A stretch of 64,000 nt of DNA from Defluviicoccus sp046348835 (GCA_046348835.1 JAXMDM010000003.1:682001-746000); one strand, 5' to 3'; shown: positions 9,622-18,708, numbered from the stretch's first letter. Notes: generated by a model from the letters alone, not told the origin. Translations and numbers: made by a program.

Positions 9622-9773
9622 TGCATCTGGTACGATCTCAACCCGCCCATCGCCCCAGGCTTGTAAGGGCTTTGCGGTGCCATGTCACCACCGGCGACGG
9701 CGTCGGTGCGGGGCGGTAAACCCATATGGGATCGCCACTTCCTGCGCATTCGGGACGACCCGCGGTCCCCCGT

Positions 9774-10151
9774 TCAGCGGGCGAGGGGAGGCGCGGGCGA
9801 TGTCGGCGCGGCGGGAGCCGGGGCAGGCTCGGCGGCGGGCGGGACGGCCGGCGCGGGGGCGGGAACCGGTGCCGTCGATGAGGCGGCCGGCGGCGGTTCC
9901 ATCAAAAGGCGGCCGGCGGCGCGCTGCTCGCCGGCGGTGCGGGCGAGGACAAGGCTGGTCAGAATGAACACCGCGGCGAGAATGCCGGTGGTCCGGGTGA
10001 GCAGGTTGGCGGTCTGGCGGCCACCGAGGAAACCGCCCATGCCGCCGCCGCCGCCGATGCCGAGGGCCCCGCCCTCGCTGCGCTGGACGAGGATGATGCC
10101 GACGAGGCCGAGTGCCACCAGGATGTGAATGGTCAAAAGAAGTGCGAGCAT
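9774..10151 (-). CDS. secG: Protein translocase subunit SecG
   Basis: Small membrane subunit of the SecYEG protein-export channel. 125 residues: TM1 at about 3-22, the conserved cytoplasmic loop LVQRSEGGALGIGGGGGMGG (20-39) and TM2 (about 52-72). A low-complexity Ala/Pro tail (about 85-125) follows, longer than in E. coli SecG but common in alphaproteobacteria. It follows tpiA by 28 nt and precedes pyrG. Confidence 0.93.
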   Translation of the reverse strand: MLALLLTIHILVALGLVGIILVQRSEGGALGIGGGGGMGGFLGGRQTANLLTRTTGILAAVFILTSLVLARTAGEQRAAGRLLMEPPPAASSTAPVPAPAPAVPPAAEPAPAPAAPTSPAPPLAR

Positions 10152-10179
10152 CGATCCTCGTCCCGTTCGCGATCAGAAT

Positions 10180-10935
10180 TTATTGCGGACTGCCTTCGGC
10201 GACGGTCCAGAAGTCGCCCGCCTTCAGCGACGCGCCGCCGATCAGGCCGCCGTCGATGTCCGTCTGGGCCAGCAGTTCGGCGGCATTCTGGGCATTCATC
10301 GAGCCGCCGTAGAGGATGCGCATGGCATCGCCGTCGGCCAGCCGGCCCTGCAATTCGGCGCGGATCATCGCGTGCACTTCCTGCGCCTGCGCCGGCGTCG
10401 CGGTGCGGCCGGTGCCGATCGCCCACACCGGCTCGTAGGCGATGACCGTGTTGGTCGCGGTGGCACCGTCGGGGAGCGAGCCGTGCAGCTGAGTGCGGTT
10501 GATTTCCAGCGTCTTGCCGGCGTCGCGCTGTTCCAGGGTCTCGCCGATGCAGACGATGGCCAGCAGCCCCGCCGCCAGCGCCGCCTCGGCCTTCGCCTTG
10601 ATCTCGGCGTCGGTCTCGTGGTGGTTGGTGCGCCGCTCCGAGTGGCCGACGATCACCGCCGAACAGCCGGCGTCCTTCAGCATCCAGGCGCTGGTATCGC
10701 CCGTGTGGGCGCCTTTCTCCTTGGCATGGCAGTCCTGGCCGCCGACGGCGATGCCGGATCCTTCCGCCGCTGCGACCACCACCGGGATCAGCGGAAACGG
10801 CGGGCAGATCAGCATGTCGAAACGGGCGCCGGGGGCGGCCTTCATCCGCTGGGCGAGGTCGCTGGCGAGCGCCTTGGCGTCCGCCTTCAGACAATTCATC
10901 TTCCAGTTGCCCGCGATCAGTTTCCGCCGCGCCAT
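10180..10935 (-). CDS. tpiA: Triose-phosphate isomerase
   Basis: Interconverts dihydroxyacetone phosphate and glyceraldehyde-3-phosphate. The ATG at 10935 gives 251 residues beginning MARRKLIAGNWKMN; a frame extension to 11049 is rejected because it adds 38 residues before the invariant start. Catalytic residues are visible: Lys in GNWKMN, His in VGHSERR, Glu in AYEPVWAIGTG. The phosphate loop is LYGGSMN. First gene of the minus-strand block, divergent from ppiD with 280 nt between starts. Confidence 0.98.
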   Translation of the reverse strand: MARRKLIAGNWKMNCLKADAKALASDLAQRMKAAPGARFDMLICPPFPLIPVVVAAAEGSGIAVGGQDCHAKEKGAHTGDTSAWMLKDAGCSAVIVGHSERRTNHHETDAEIKAKAEAALAAGLLAIVCIGETLEQRDAGKTLEINRTQLHGSLPDGATATNTVIAYEPVWAIGTGRTATPAQAQEVHAMIRAELQGRLADGDAMRILYGGSMNAQNAAELLAQTDIDGGLIGGASLKAGDFWTVAEGSPQ

Positions 10936-11215
10936 GACCCCTGTTCCTTTCTTGTTGCGCTGGACATGCAAACGAGCCGGCCGCCCGCGCGTCCCCGGGG
11001 CGCCGTCTGCGTTCACGCGCTTCTTAGCACACGCCTTCGCCCCGACCAAGGGCGAGCACCGACGGCCGGCGGTCTAGGGCCGAGTTGGCGGCCGGGCCGG
11101 TTCCCTTGGCGTCGGCGGAGCGGGCGTGATAAAGGGGGCGCGCCGGACCGCCCGCATTGAGGTCCGCCACGGTTAAGGCGTCCCAACTCTTCCATCTCCA
11201 TGCGAATCGGCTCAG

Positions 11216-13102
11216 ATGCTGCAAAATATCCGGAACTACGCGGGATCTTTCGTCGTCAAGATCCTCTTCGCCATCCTCATCCTCAGCTTTTTCATCTGGG
11301 GAATCGCCGACGTGTTCAGGCCGAAATCGGGTAACCAGTGGGCCGCCAAGGTGGGCGATCGGGAGATCAGTCAGGCGGCCTTCGATCACGAATACCAGGC
11401 GACGGCGCGGCGGGTGCAGCAGCAGCTGGGCGGCCGGCTGGACGCGGAGGCCATGCGGTCGCTGGGCCTCGGCCGCAGCGTCGTCAATCAGATGATCAAC
11501 CGCACGCTGATCCAGGAGGAGGCCGCCGCGCTGGGTATCGGCAGCAGCGACGATGCGGTGCGCAAGCTGATCGGCGAGGACCGGCGGTTCCGCAATGCCG
11601 AGGGTCAGTTCGATCCGCGGGTGCTGCAGGCGTTCATCCGCCAGACCGGGCTGAGCGAGCAGGAGTTCTTCGCCGAGTTGCGCAGCGAGCTCGACATCGG
11701 CGCCATCCTGCAGAGCGTCCAGGGGGGTGCGGTCCTTCCGGCGGCGCTCGCCGATGCCATTCGCGACTACGCGACCGAGAAGCGGACCATCGACTACGTG
11801 CGCCTCGGCTTCGACCGCCAGCGCCTCGATGCCGAGCCGGACGAGGCGACGCTGCGGGCCTACTATGCCAAGCACGTGCAGGATTACATGACCCCGGAAC
11901 TGCGGGCGGTCACCATGCTCGTCGTCGACCGCTCGGCGGTGACGCCGCAGATCACCGTTGACGATGCGGAGGTCAAGGCCGCTTACGACGAGCGGGTCGA
12001 CGAGTTCGCCGTTCCCGAACGCCGGCGCTTCGCCCAGATCCTGGCGTCGGACGAGGCGGCGGCGCGGCAGGCGGTCGCCCGCCTGAAGGAAGGCGCCAGC
12101 ATCGAGGATGCGGCCCGTGCCGCCGGCCTCGGCGACGCCGCCGTCGCTCGCATCGGCCCGGTGAGCGAGAACCAGTTGCCGGCCGACCTGCGCCAGCCGG
12201 TGTTCGCCGCCGCGGCCACCGGTGTCGTCGCCGACCCGGTGCACACCGGCCTCGGCTGGCATGTGATCGATGTCCTCGCCATCGATGCCGGCAGCGTCAG
12301 GCCATTGGCCGACGTCGCCGAGCAACTGCGCCAGGAACTGATCGGCGAGAAGGCCGAGCGCCAGGTGGTGGACCTGGGCAACAAGATCGAGGACGGGCTC
12401 GGCCGCGGCCAGTCGCTGGAGGACATCGCCGCCGGCGTCGGCCTTCCCTTGCGACAGATCCCGGCGCTGACCGCCGCCGGCAAGGACGCCAACGACCAGG
12501 CGGTGCCGGACCTGCCGTCCAAACTGGCAGCGACCGCATTCGCCACCGCCAAGGGCTCCACCAGCGATCTCGTCGAGGACGAGGGAGATCAGTATTTCCT
12601 CGTCCGTGTCGACGAGGTGACGCCGGCGGCCGAGCGCGACTTCCAGGCGGTCGCCGCAGCGGTCACCGACGCCTGGCGGGCCGAGGCACGCCGGCAGAAG
12701 GCGGAGGACACCGCCGCCAAGGTCGCCGAGCGGGCGGGGGGGACGGGCTCCCTCGCCGATGCCGCCCGCGACTTCGGCCTCGGCGTCGCCACCGCCGGGC
12801 CGGTCGACCGCAGCGGCGGCGCCGAGTCGGGGCTGCCGCAGGAGGTGCTGCGCCGGGCGCTCGAGGGGGCGGCCGGCCAGGTGGCAATCGTAACCACCCC
12901 GGATGCCGTCTATGTGCTGAAGACGGCCGAGGTTCCGGTCGCCCAGGCGGCGGAAACCACCCCCGCCGTCCGCCGCCAGCTGGACGAGGCGACCAATGCG
13001 CTGAAGGAGGATCTGCTGGCCCAGTATCTGGCGGCGTTGAAGCTGCGTTACCCCGTCGCCATCAACGACGCGGTGGTGATGCAGACGCCGCGGTCCAACT
13101 AG
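11216..13102 (+). CDS. ppiD: PpiD-like periplasmic peptidyl-prolyl isomerase/chaperone
   Basis: 628-residue inner-membrane-anchored chaperone for exported proteins. The N-terminus MLQNIRNYAGSFVVKILFAI leads into a single TM helix (about 10-35), the usual PpiD anchor. A SurA/PpiD N-terminal helical region follows (about 40-220), then a parvulin domain (about 255-355) with the sequence VPERRRFAQIL and the end motif GLGWHVIDVL, then a helical C-terminal region. It acts at the exit of the Sec channel, which fits the divergent secG block. It ends 4 nt before trpE, so the two are cotranscribed. Confidence 0.9.
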   Translation: MLQNIRNYAGSFVVKILFAILILSFFIWGIADVFRPKSGNQWAAKVGDREISQAAFDHEYQATARRVQQQLGGRLDAEAMRSLGLGRSVVNQMINRTLIQEEAAALGIGSSDDAVRKLIGEDRRFRNAEGQFDPRVLQAFIRQTGLSEQEFFAELRSELDIGAILQSVQGGAVLPAALADAIRDYATEKRTIDYVRLGFDRQRLDAEPDEATLRAYYAKHVQDYMTPELRAVTMLVVDRSAVTPQITVDDAEVKAAYDERVDEFAVPERRRFAQILASDEAAARQAVARLKEGASIEDAARAAGLGDAAVARIGPVSENQLPADLRQPVFAAAATGVVADPVHTGLGWHVIDVLAIDAGSVRPLADVAEQLRQELIGEKAERQVVDLGNKIEDGLGRGQSLEDIAAGVGLPLRQIPALTAAGKDANDQAVPDLPSKLAATAFATAKGSTSDLVEDEGDQYFLVRVDEVTPAAERDFQAVAAAVTDAWRAEARRQKAEDTAAKVAERAGGTGSLADAARDFGLGVATAGPVDRSGGAESGLPQEVLRRALEGAAGQVAIVTTPDAVYVLKTAEVPVAQAAETTPAVRRQLDEATNALKEDLLAQYLAALKLRYPVAINDAVVMQTPRSN

Positions 13103-13106
13103 CGCC

Positions 13107-14630
13107 ATGCGGGTCTCGCCGGAACCGGCCGCTTTCGCCGCCGCCTACGACGCCGGCCGGGCGCAGGTGGTGTGGACGGATCTCGTCGCCGACCTGGAGA
13201 CGCCGGTGTCGGCGATGCTGAAGATCGCCGGCCGTCGGCCCAACTCCTTCCTCCTCGAATCGGTGGAGGGCGGGGCGGTGCGGGGACGCTACTCGTTCAT
13301 CGGCATCGAGCCGGACGTGGTCTGGCGATGCTTCGGCGACCGGGCCGAGATCAACCGCGATGCGCTCACCGATCCCGCCGCCTTCCGCCCCTGTCCGGCG
13401 GGCGAGGGTGGCGGTGCGCTGCAGTCGCTGCGGGCGCTGGTCGAGGAATCGCTCATTGCCCTGCCGCCGGGGCTGCCGCCCATGGCGGCGGGTCTGGTCG
13501 GCTACCTCGGCTATGAGGTCGTCCGCCTGGTGGAGCGGCTGCCGGACGCCAACCCGGATGTGCTGGGCGTCCCGGACGCCCTGTTCGTGCGGCCGACGGT
13601 GATCGCCGTCTTCGACACCATCGCCGACAAGGTGACGATGGTGACGCCGGTGTGGCCGCGGCCGGGCATCGACGCCGGTGCCGCCCATGCCGCCGCCCTC
13701 GACCGCCTCGCGGTGGCGGTGGCCGACCTGGGGCGGACGGTCACCTATCCCGCCGCCGGAGCGGTGCCGCCGCCGTCCGCCCCCGCCGATCCCGTCTCCA
13801 ACATCAGCCGCGACGACTACCTCGCGCTGGTGGCGCGGGCGAAGGAGTACATCTTCGCCGGCGACATCTTTCAGGTGGTGCCGTCGCAGCGGTTCCGGGC
13901 GCCCTTTCGCGACGATCCGTTCTGTCTCTACCGGGCGCTGCGCCGGCTCAACCCGTCGCCGTTCCTGTTCTTCCTCCGCTTCGACGACTTCGCCGTGGTC
14001 GGCTCCAGCCCGGAGATCATGGTCCGGGTTAGGGACGGGGCGGTGACCATCCGCCCCATTGCCGGCACCCGTCCCCGCGGCGCCTCCGCCGATGAGGACC
14101 GCGACCTGGCCGCCGACCTTCTCGCCGATCCGAAGGAACTGGCCGAACACCTGATGCTCCTCGACCTCGGCCGCAACGATGTCGGCCGGGTCGCCCGCGT
14201 CGGCAGCGTCCGGGTCACCGAGAAGATGATCATCGAGCACTACAGCCACGTCATGCACATCGTCTCCAACGTCACCGGCGCCCTCGATCCGCGCTTCGAT
14301 GCGCTGGACGCGGTGTTCGCCGGCTTTCCCGCCGGCACCGTCTCCGGCGCGCCGAAGGTGCGGGCGATGGAGATCATCGACGAGCTGGAGCCGGAGCGGC
14401 GCGGCATCTACGGCGGCTGCATCGGCTACCTGGGGGCCACCGGCGAGGTGGACACCTGCATCGCGCTGCGCACCGCCGTCGTCAAGGACGGCCAGGTCTA
14501 CGTCCAGGCCGGCGGCGGCGTCGTCGCCGACTCCGATCCGGCGGTGGAATGGCAGGAGACGGTCAACAAGGCCAAGGCGCTGCTCCGCGCCGCCGAAATG
14601 GCGCCGATGTTCGCCTCTCCCCGCGAGTGA
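13107..14630 (+). CDS. trpE: Anthranilate synthase component I
   Basis: Forms anthranilate from chorismate, the first committed step of tryptophan synthesis, normally with the amidotransferase TrpG. 507 residues with the chorismate-binding core in the C-terminal half: FQVVPSQRF, SSPEIMVRV, PIAGTRPRG, LLDLGRNDVGRV, AGFPAGTVSGAPKVRAMEII and the final AGGGVVADSDP. The N-terminal ESVEGGAVRGRYSF region carries the Trp-feedback site of the family. It starts 4 nt after ppiD with no room for a leader-peptide attenuator. trpG does not follow; toxin-antitoxin-like genes do. Confidence 0.96.
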   Translation: MRVSPEPAAFAAAYDAGRAQVVWTDLVADLETPVSAMLKIAGRRPNSFLLESVEGGAVRGRYSFIGIEPDVVWRCFGDRAEINRDALTDPAAFRPCPAGEGGGALQSLRALVEESLIALPPGLPPMAAGLVGYLGYEVVRLVERLPDANPDVLGVPDALFVRPTVIAVFDTIADKVTMVTPVWPRPGIDAGAAHAAALDRLAVAVADLGRTVTYPAAGAVPPPSAPADPVSNISRDDYLALVARAKEYIFAGDIFQVVPSQRFRAPFRDDPFCLYRALRRLNPSPFLFFLRFDDFAVVGSSPEIMVRVRDGAVTIRPIAGTRPRGASADEDRDLAADLLADPKELAEHLMLLDLGRNDVGRVARVGSVRVTEKMIIEHYSHVMHIVSNVTGALDPRFDALDAVFAGFPAGTVSGAPKVRAMEIIDELEPERRGIYGGCIGYLGATGEVDTCIALRTAVVKDGQVYVQAGGGVVADSDPAVEWQETVNKAKALLRAAEMAPMFASPRE

Positions 14631-14646
14631 TCGCGGAAGGCCTGAT

Positions 14647-14698
14647 ATTTGCGCGTCATGCAAATTACCTTGATTTTTTGCGCCTGGCGGATTATATG
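14647..14698 (+). promoter_or_regulatory. Promoter with inverted-repeat operator, probably leaderless
   Basis: ATTTGC (14647-14652) and GCAAAT (14660-14665) form an inverted repeat. TTGATT (14670-14675) and TATATG (14693-14698) form -35 and -10 boxes exactly 17 nt apart. The next ATG is at 14707, so transcription would begin at or just before the start codon. The repeat is well placed for autoregulation by the XRE protein encoded downstream. Confidence 0.5.
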
Positions 14699-14706
14699 AG
14701 CAAGGC

Positions 14707-14913
14707 ATGGGCGCGTACCGGGTCGATGTAGAGCCGGAGGTCCTCGACTTCCTCGCCGACGTCGGCCGCAGCCACTGGCGGGCGGCGCGCAAGGTGAAAA
14801 AGGTATTCCGCGTTCTTGGCACCATGATGCGCAACGAGCTGACGCCCCAGGATGCCACGTTCTACATGTCGCTGTCGCAAGCGCTGGCTCAGTCCATTTG
14901 GTGCCGGGCCTGA
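14707..14913 (+). CDS. Small protein, possible RelE/HigB-type toxin or its remnant
   Basis: 68 residues. The first half (YRVDVEPEVLDFLADV, then a basic helix RAARKVKKVFRVLG) resembles the start of RelE/ParE-fold toxins. The second half does not continue the fold, and the protein is shorter than the usual 90-120 residues. It may be truncated or frameshifted, or an unrelated small protein. It lies 38 nt before an XRE-type regulator on the same strand behind a good promoter, the arrangement expected of a HigBA-like pair. No function is assigned. Confidence 0.4.
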   Translation: MGAYRVDVEPEVLDFLADVGRSHWRAARKVKKVFRVLGTMMRNELTPQDATFYMSLSQALAQSIWCRA

Positions 14914-14951
14914 GACGAACCGCTTCTCGAAGTCGGTGAGAGGCAAAGCGG

Positions 14952-15506
14952 ATGGTCGTCAAGCTTTCGGAAGGCGTCTTGACCGGAAAAGCGCTGCCGG
15001 CCGACGAGGCGGAGGAGGAGGTGACGGCTGCCTTGCGCGACGTGTCGCCGCCCCCTTGGATCGGCGTCGTCGATGTGTTCGTCGCTGCCTTCAAGCAGGC
15101 GCTGAAGTCGCTGCGAACCACGCGCGGCATGACGCAAGGGGCCCTTGCCGAAGCGGTCGGGGTGAGCACATCGACGATCTCGCGCCTGGAAGGCGACGCC
15201 GCAACCCCGGTCGATCTCGCCATGCTGGGCGAGATCCTGCACCACTTGAACGTCGGCCTGCGCTGCGAGTTGCTGGTCGATAGCCGGTCGATGGAGGTGG
15301 CCGTCCGGCCGGCGGAAGACGTCGAGCGGCGACCGGATGACGATCGCCGGGTCATCGCCCAGGGCCTGCGCGACATCCGGCAGCGGATCGAGGCGATCGA
15401 ACGGAACTTGGGTACCGATCTTGCCGACGAGGGGGAGATGGGCGTCGAGGTGGTCATGCGTGCCGCGGTCGCCGCGTCGGGGAAGAAGGCCGGGTCCGAC
15501 GAGTGA
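14952..15506 (+). CDS. XRE-family helix-turn-helix regulator, possible antitoxin
   Basis: 184 residues. The HTH domain lies at about residues 48-105, with TQGALAEAVGVSTSTISRLE as the recognition unit. A charged C-terminal region with a predicted helix (about 128-155) follows and may dimerise. The ribosome site GTGAGAGG is 9 nt before the ATG. It probably binds the inverted repeat upstream of its partner gene at 14707. This could be an antitoxin or a stand-alone repressor; the DNA-binding role is secure, the partner is not. Confidence 0.7.
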   Translation: MVVKLSEGVLTGKALPADEAEEEVTAALRDVSPPPWIGVVDVFVAAFKQALKSLRTTRGMTQGALAEAVGVSTSTISRLEGDAATPVDLAMLGEILHHLNVGLRCELLVDSRSMEVAVRPAEDVERRPDDDRRVIAQGLRDIRQRIEAIERNLGTDLADEGEMGVEVVMRAAVAASGKKAGSDE

Positions 15507-15507
15507 A

Positions 15508-15526
15508 CGCCGCCGGCGGCGGTTTT
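15508..15526 (+). terminator. Rho-independent-like terminator after the XRE gene
   Basis: CGCCG (15508-15512) pairs with CGGCG (15517-15521) around a 4-nt loop, followed by TTTT (15523-15526). It begins at the XRE stop codon region. The U-tract is short, so strength is uncertain. Confidence 0.45.
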
Positions 15527-15609
15527 CGGCCTCATCGGCTCACTCTTGCTATCTCCTCGCCGCCCTCGCCGCCAATCTCGGCTGACCCACCAATGCTACA
15601 TCTGTGGCT

Positions 15610-15822
15610 TTACAGATCCTCTGGTCGCAGTCCTGTTTGTCGGGCGATACGCGCGAGCATGCGCGGGCCGATCTCTTCAGAATCGCGAAAGGCGAACACG
15701 ACGTCCGGCGAACCGTCACGGCGTAGGACGCGATGGGAGCCGGATTGCCGCTCGATGCGCCAGCCGATTCGTTGAAGCGCCGCAAGCACGCGGGAGGCCT
15801 TGACAGCCGGCCAACGGCTCAC
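15610..15822 (-). CDS. hicA: HicA-family mRNA interferase toxin
   Basis: 70 residues, usual HicA length. The double-stranded-RNA-binding-like fold shows as VLAALQRIGWRIERQSGSHR, with the catalytic His in GSHRVLRR. The family cleaves mRNA and tmRNA and is neutralised by HicB. The start overlaps the hicB stop by 4 nt (15819-15822), so translation is coupled. Here the antitoxin gene comes first, the reverse of the classic hicA-hicB order but known in the family. Confidence 0.8.
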   Translation of the reverse strand: MSRWPAVKASRVLAALQRIGWRIERQSGSHRVLRRDGSPDVVFAFRDSEEIGPRMLARIARQTGLRPEDL

Positions 15823-16019
15823 GCAGCAAACAGTCCCTTAAGGTCGGGTACCGCTTCGCCGTGATCGAGACGGTCCGCCAGCACGCGCAGTGCCAGCGCT
15901 TCCGCCCGGATGATCGCTTCCAAACGCGTCGTACCGTACGCAAGGACACCCGGTAGATCCTTAATCTCGGCGATCCAACGGCCGTCCTCTTCCTGCTCGG
16001 TTTCGAGGCAGAGCAACAA
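15819..16019 (-). CDS. hicB: HicB-family antitoxin
   Basis: 66 residues with the partial RNase H-like HicB fold: ETEQEEDGRWIAEIKDLPGV, then the helix TTRLEAIIRAEALALRVLADRL. No C-terminal DNA-binding domain is evident, so autoregulation may be weak or need another factor. First gene of the pair, 33 nt after the end of hemA on the same strand. Confidence 0.75.
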   Translation of the reverse strand: MLLCLETEQEEDGRWIAEIKDLPGVLAYGTTRLEAIIRAEALALRVLADRLDHGEAVPDLKGLFAA

Positions 16020-16051
16020 TTTTCTCCCGAGAGGTGCGTCCCGTCGCCGCC

Positions 16052-17266
16052 CTACGCCGCGGCTTTCAGGTGCAGGCGGTGCCAGACGTCGGCGAGGGAC
16101 GCGATCAGGTGGTCCATGTCGGCGTCGGTGTGCAGGGGTGAAGGGGTGAAGCGCAGGCGCTCGGTGCCGCGGTCGACGGTGGGGAAGTTGATCGGCTGGA
16201 CGTAGATGCCGTGATTTTCGATCAGCTCGTCCGTCGCCCGTTTACACAGGACCGGATCGCCGACGAGGACGGGAACGATGTGGCTCACCGACGGCATGAC
16301 CGGGATCCCCGCCTGCCGCAGCCGCCGCTTCAGGGTCGCCGCCCGTTCCTGGTGCCGGTCGCGCAGTTCCGGGTGCCGCTTCAGGTAGCGGATGCTGGCC
16401 AGCGCGCCGCAGGCGACCGCCGGCGGCAGCGAGGTGGAGAAGATGAAGCCGGAACCGTAGCTGCGGACGAAATCGCACATGGCGGCGGTGCCGGCGATGT
16501 AGCCGCCGATGACCCCGAACGCCTTCGCCAGCGTGCCCTGGATGATGGTGATGCGGTGCATCTGCTGGTCGCGCTCGGCGACGCCGGCGCCGCGCAGGCC
16601 GTACATGCCGACGGCGTGGACCTCGTCCAGATAGGTCATCGCCCCGTAGCGGTCGGCCAGGTCGCAGATGGCGCCGATGGGGGCGATGTCGCCGTCCATG
16701 GAATAGACGCTTTCGAAGGCGATCAGCTTCGCCCGTCCCGGCTCGGCCGCCGCCAGCAGCTCTTCCAGGTGCCCCAGGTCGTTGTGGCGGAAGACCTTCT
16801 TCTCGGCACCGGAGCGGACGATGCCCTCGATCATCGAGTTGTGGTTCTTGACGTCGGAGAGAACGAGACAGTTGGGCATGTGGCGGCAGATGGTGGAGAG
16901 CGCCGTCAGGTTGGCGACCCAGCCGGAGCCGAAGATCAGCGCCGACTCGGTCGCGTGCAGGTCGGCCAGTTCCCGCTCCAGCGCCACGTGGGCGTGGTTG
17001 GTGCCGGAGATGTTGCGGGTGCCGCCGGCGCCGGCGCCGCAGCGGTCGATCGCCTGATGCATCGCCGCCAGCACGTCCGGGTGCTGACCCATGCCGAGGT
17101 AGTCGTTGGAACACCAGACGGTGATTTCGCGCGGCTCGCCGTTCTTGCGGTACCAGGTGGCGCGGGGAAAGCGCCCGGCCTGCCTCTCCAGGTCGGCGAA
17201 GACCCGGTAGCGGCCCTCGGTCTTCAAGGTGTCGATCCGGCTTTGAAAGAACTGCTGGTATTCCAT
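16052..17266 (-). CDS. hemA: 5-aminolevulinate synthase
   Basis: PLP enzyme condensing glycine and succinyl-CoA to 5-aminolevulinate, the Shemin entry to tetrapyrroles and a hallmark of alphaproteobacteria. 404 residues. Visible motifs: WCSNDYLGMGQHPDV, GAGAGGTRNISGT, SDVKNHNSMIEGI, YLDEVHAVG, and the PLP Lys in GTLAKAFGVIGGY. The C-terminus has INFPTVDRGTERLR. Length is normal. The aminotransferase upstream (start 18708, stop 17299) is on the same strand with a 32-nt gap, so the two may be one transcript. Confidence 0.96.
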   Translation of the reverse strand: MEYQQFFQSRIDTLKTEGRYRVFADLERQAGRFPRATWYRKNGEPREITVWCSNDYLGMGQHPDVLAAMHQAIDRCGAGAGGTRNISGTNHAHVALERELADLHATESALIFGSGWVANLTALSTICRHMPNCLVLSDVKNHNSMIEGIVRSGAEKKVFRHNDLGHLEELLAAAEPGRAKLIAFESVYSMDGDIAPIGAICDLADRYGAMTYLDEVHAVGMYGLRGAGVAERDQQMHRITIIQGTLAKAFGVIGGYIAGTAAMCDFVRSYGSGFIFSTSLPPAVACGALASIRYLKRHPELRDRHQERAATLKRRLRQAGIPVMPSVSHIVPVLVGDPVLCKRATDELIENHGIYVQPINFPTVDRGTERLRFTPSPLHTDADMDHLIASLADVWHRLHLKAAA

Positions 17267-17298
17267 CGGACGGTTGTCCTCCCTTGTTCTTGTCGGTT

Positions 17299-18708
17299 TC
17301 AGACCGGGGTGGCGAGCCAGGCGCGGGTGTCATCCAACGCCCGACCGAGACAATCGAGCAACCGCGTCACATCGTCCTTGTCGATGATCAGCGGCGGCGA
17401 GACGGCGAGGATATCGCCGGTCAGCGGCCGGACGATGAGGCCGTGCGCCTCCGCCCGCTTGGCGCAGTAGGCGCCGACGCCGAGGGAAGGGGCGAACGGC
17501 TCCTTGCTCTCCTTGTCGCGGACCAGCTCGAGGGCGCCGACGAGGCCGACTCCCCGGGCCTCGCCGACGAGCGGATGGTTGGCCAGCTGGCGCAAGCCCT
17601 CCTGGAGGACCGGCGCCACCTGGCGCACGTGGCCGACGATGTCGCGCTCGGCGTAGATGGCGAGCGTCTCGAGCGCCACCGTCGCCGCGACCGGGTGGCC
17701 GGAATAGGTGTAGCCGTGGGCGAAGACGCCGATCTTCTCGCTCTCCGCCAGCATCGCCTGCCAGATCGGCTCGCCGATGAGGAGCGCCGAGATGGGGACA
17801 TAGCCCGACGACAGCGCCTTGGCGCAGGTGATCATGTCGGGGGCGATGCCGTAGGTCTGGCAGCCCCACCAGTGGCCGGTGCGGCCGAAACCGCAGATCA
17901 CCTCGTCGGCGATGAGGAGGATGTCGTAGCGTTTGAGGATCGGCTGGATCTTGGCGAAGTAGCCGGCGGGCGGAACGATGACGCCGCCGGCGCCCATCAC
18001 CGGCTCGGCGAACATGGCGGCGATCGTCTCCGGCCCCTCGGCCAGGATCAGCGCTTCGAGGTCCTCGGCGAGGCGACAGGAGAAGTCTTCCTCGCTCTCG
18101 CCCGGCCGGGCGCCGCGCCAGTAGTGCGGACAGTCGGTGTGGAGGAAGCGGGGGAGCGGCAGGTCGAAATCGCGGTGGTTGGCGGCAAGCCCGGTCAGGC
18201 TGGCGGACGCCAGCGTCACCCCGTGGTAGGCGCGCTGGCGGGCGATGATCTTCTTCTTCTGCGGCCGGCCGAGGGCGTTGTTGTAGTACCAGGCGAGCTT
18301 GATCGCGGTGTCGTTGGCTTCCGAGCCGGAGTTGGCGAAGAACACCTTCGACATCGGCACCGGCGCCAGTTCCACCAGCTTCGCCGCCAGGTCGATGGTC
18401 GGCGCCGCCGCCTTGCCGCCGAAGCCGTGATAGAACGGCAGTTGCCGCAGGCCGCGCTCCGCCGCCCGGATCAGGCGCTCCTCGGAAAAGCCGAGACAGG
18501 TGCACCACAGCCCCGCCAGCCCCTCGATGTAGGCGTTGCCGTCTTCGTCGTAGACGTGGATGCCCTCTGCGCGGGTGATGACCAGCGGGCCGGTCTGCAG
18601 ATGCCGCTTCAGGTTGGTGTAGGGGTGCGCCGAATAGGCGATATCGCGGGCTGCTCGCGCCGACTGGGCCCCCTGCGGGGCGAGTTGGTCGGTCAAGATG
18701 GGATCCAC
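17299..18708 (-). CDS. Class III PLP aminotransferase (omega-amino acid:pyruvate type)
   Basis: 469 residues. Motifs include LAGLWCTCLGFSEE near the N-terminus, FFANSGSEANDTAIKLAWYY (PLP phosphate cup), LLIADEVICGFGRTG, and the PLP Lys in MITCAKALSSGYVP. The family moves amino groups from omega-amino acids, amines or polyamines such as putrescine to pyruvate or 2-oxoglutarate. The exact donor cannot be read from sequence. The start codon is GTG (18706-18708) with a weak AGGAACGGG site. It precedes hemA by 32 nt. Confidence 0.88.
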   Translation of the reverse strand: MDPILTDQLAPQGAQSARAARDIAYSAHPYTNLKRHLQTGPLVITRAEGIHVYDEDGNAYIEGLAGLWCTCLGFSEERLIRAAERGLRQLPFYHGFGGKAAAPTIDLAAKLVELAPVPMSKVFFANSGSEANDTAIKLAWYYNNALGRPQKKKIIARQRAYHGVTLASASLTGLAANHRDFDLPLPRFLHTDCPHYWRGARPGESEEDFSCRLAEDLEALILAEGPETIAAMFAEPVMGAGGVIVPPAGYFAKIQPILKRYDILLIADEVICGFGRTGHWWGCQTYGIAPDMITCAKALSSGYVPISALLIGEPIWQAMLAESEKIGVFAHGYTYSGHPVAATVALETLAIYAERDIVGHVRQVAPVLQEGLRQLANHPLVGEARGVGLVGALELVRDKESKEPFAPSLGVGAYCAKRAEAHGLIVRPLTGDILAVSPPLIIDKDDVTRLLDCLGRALDDTRAWLATPV

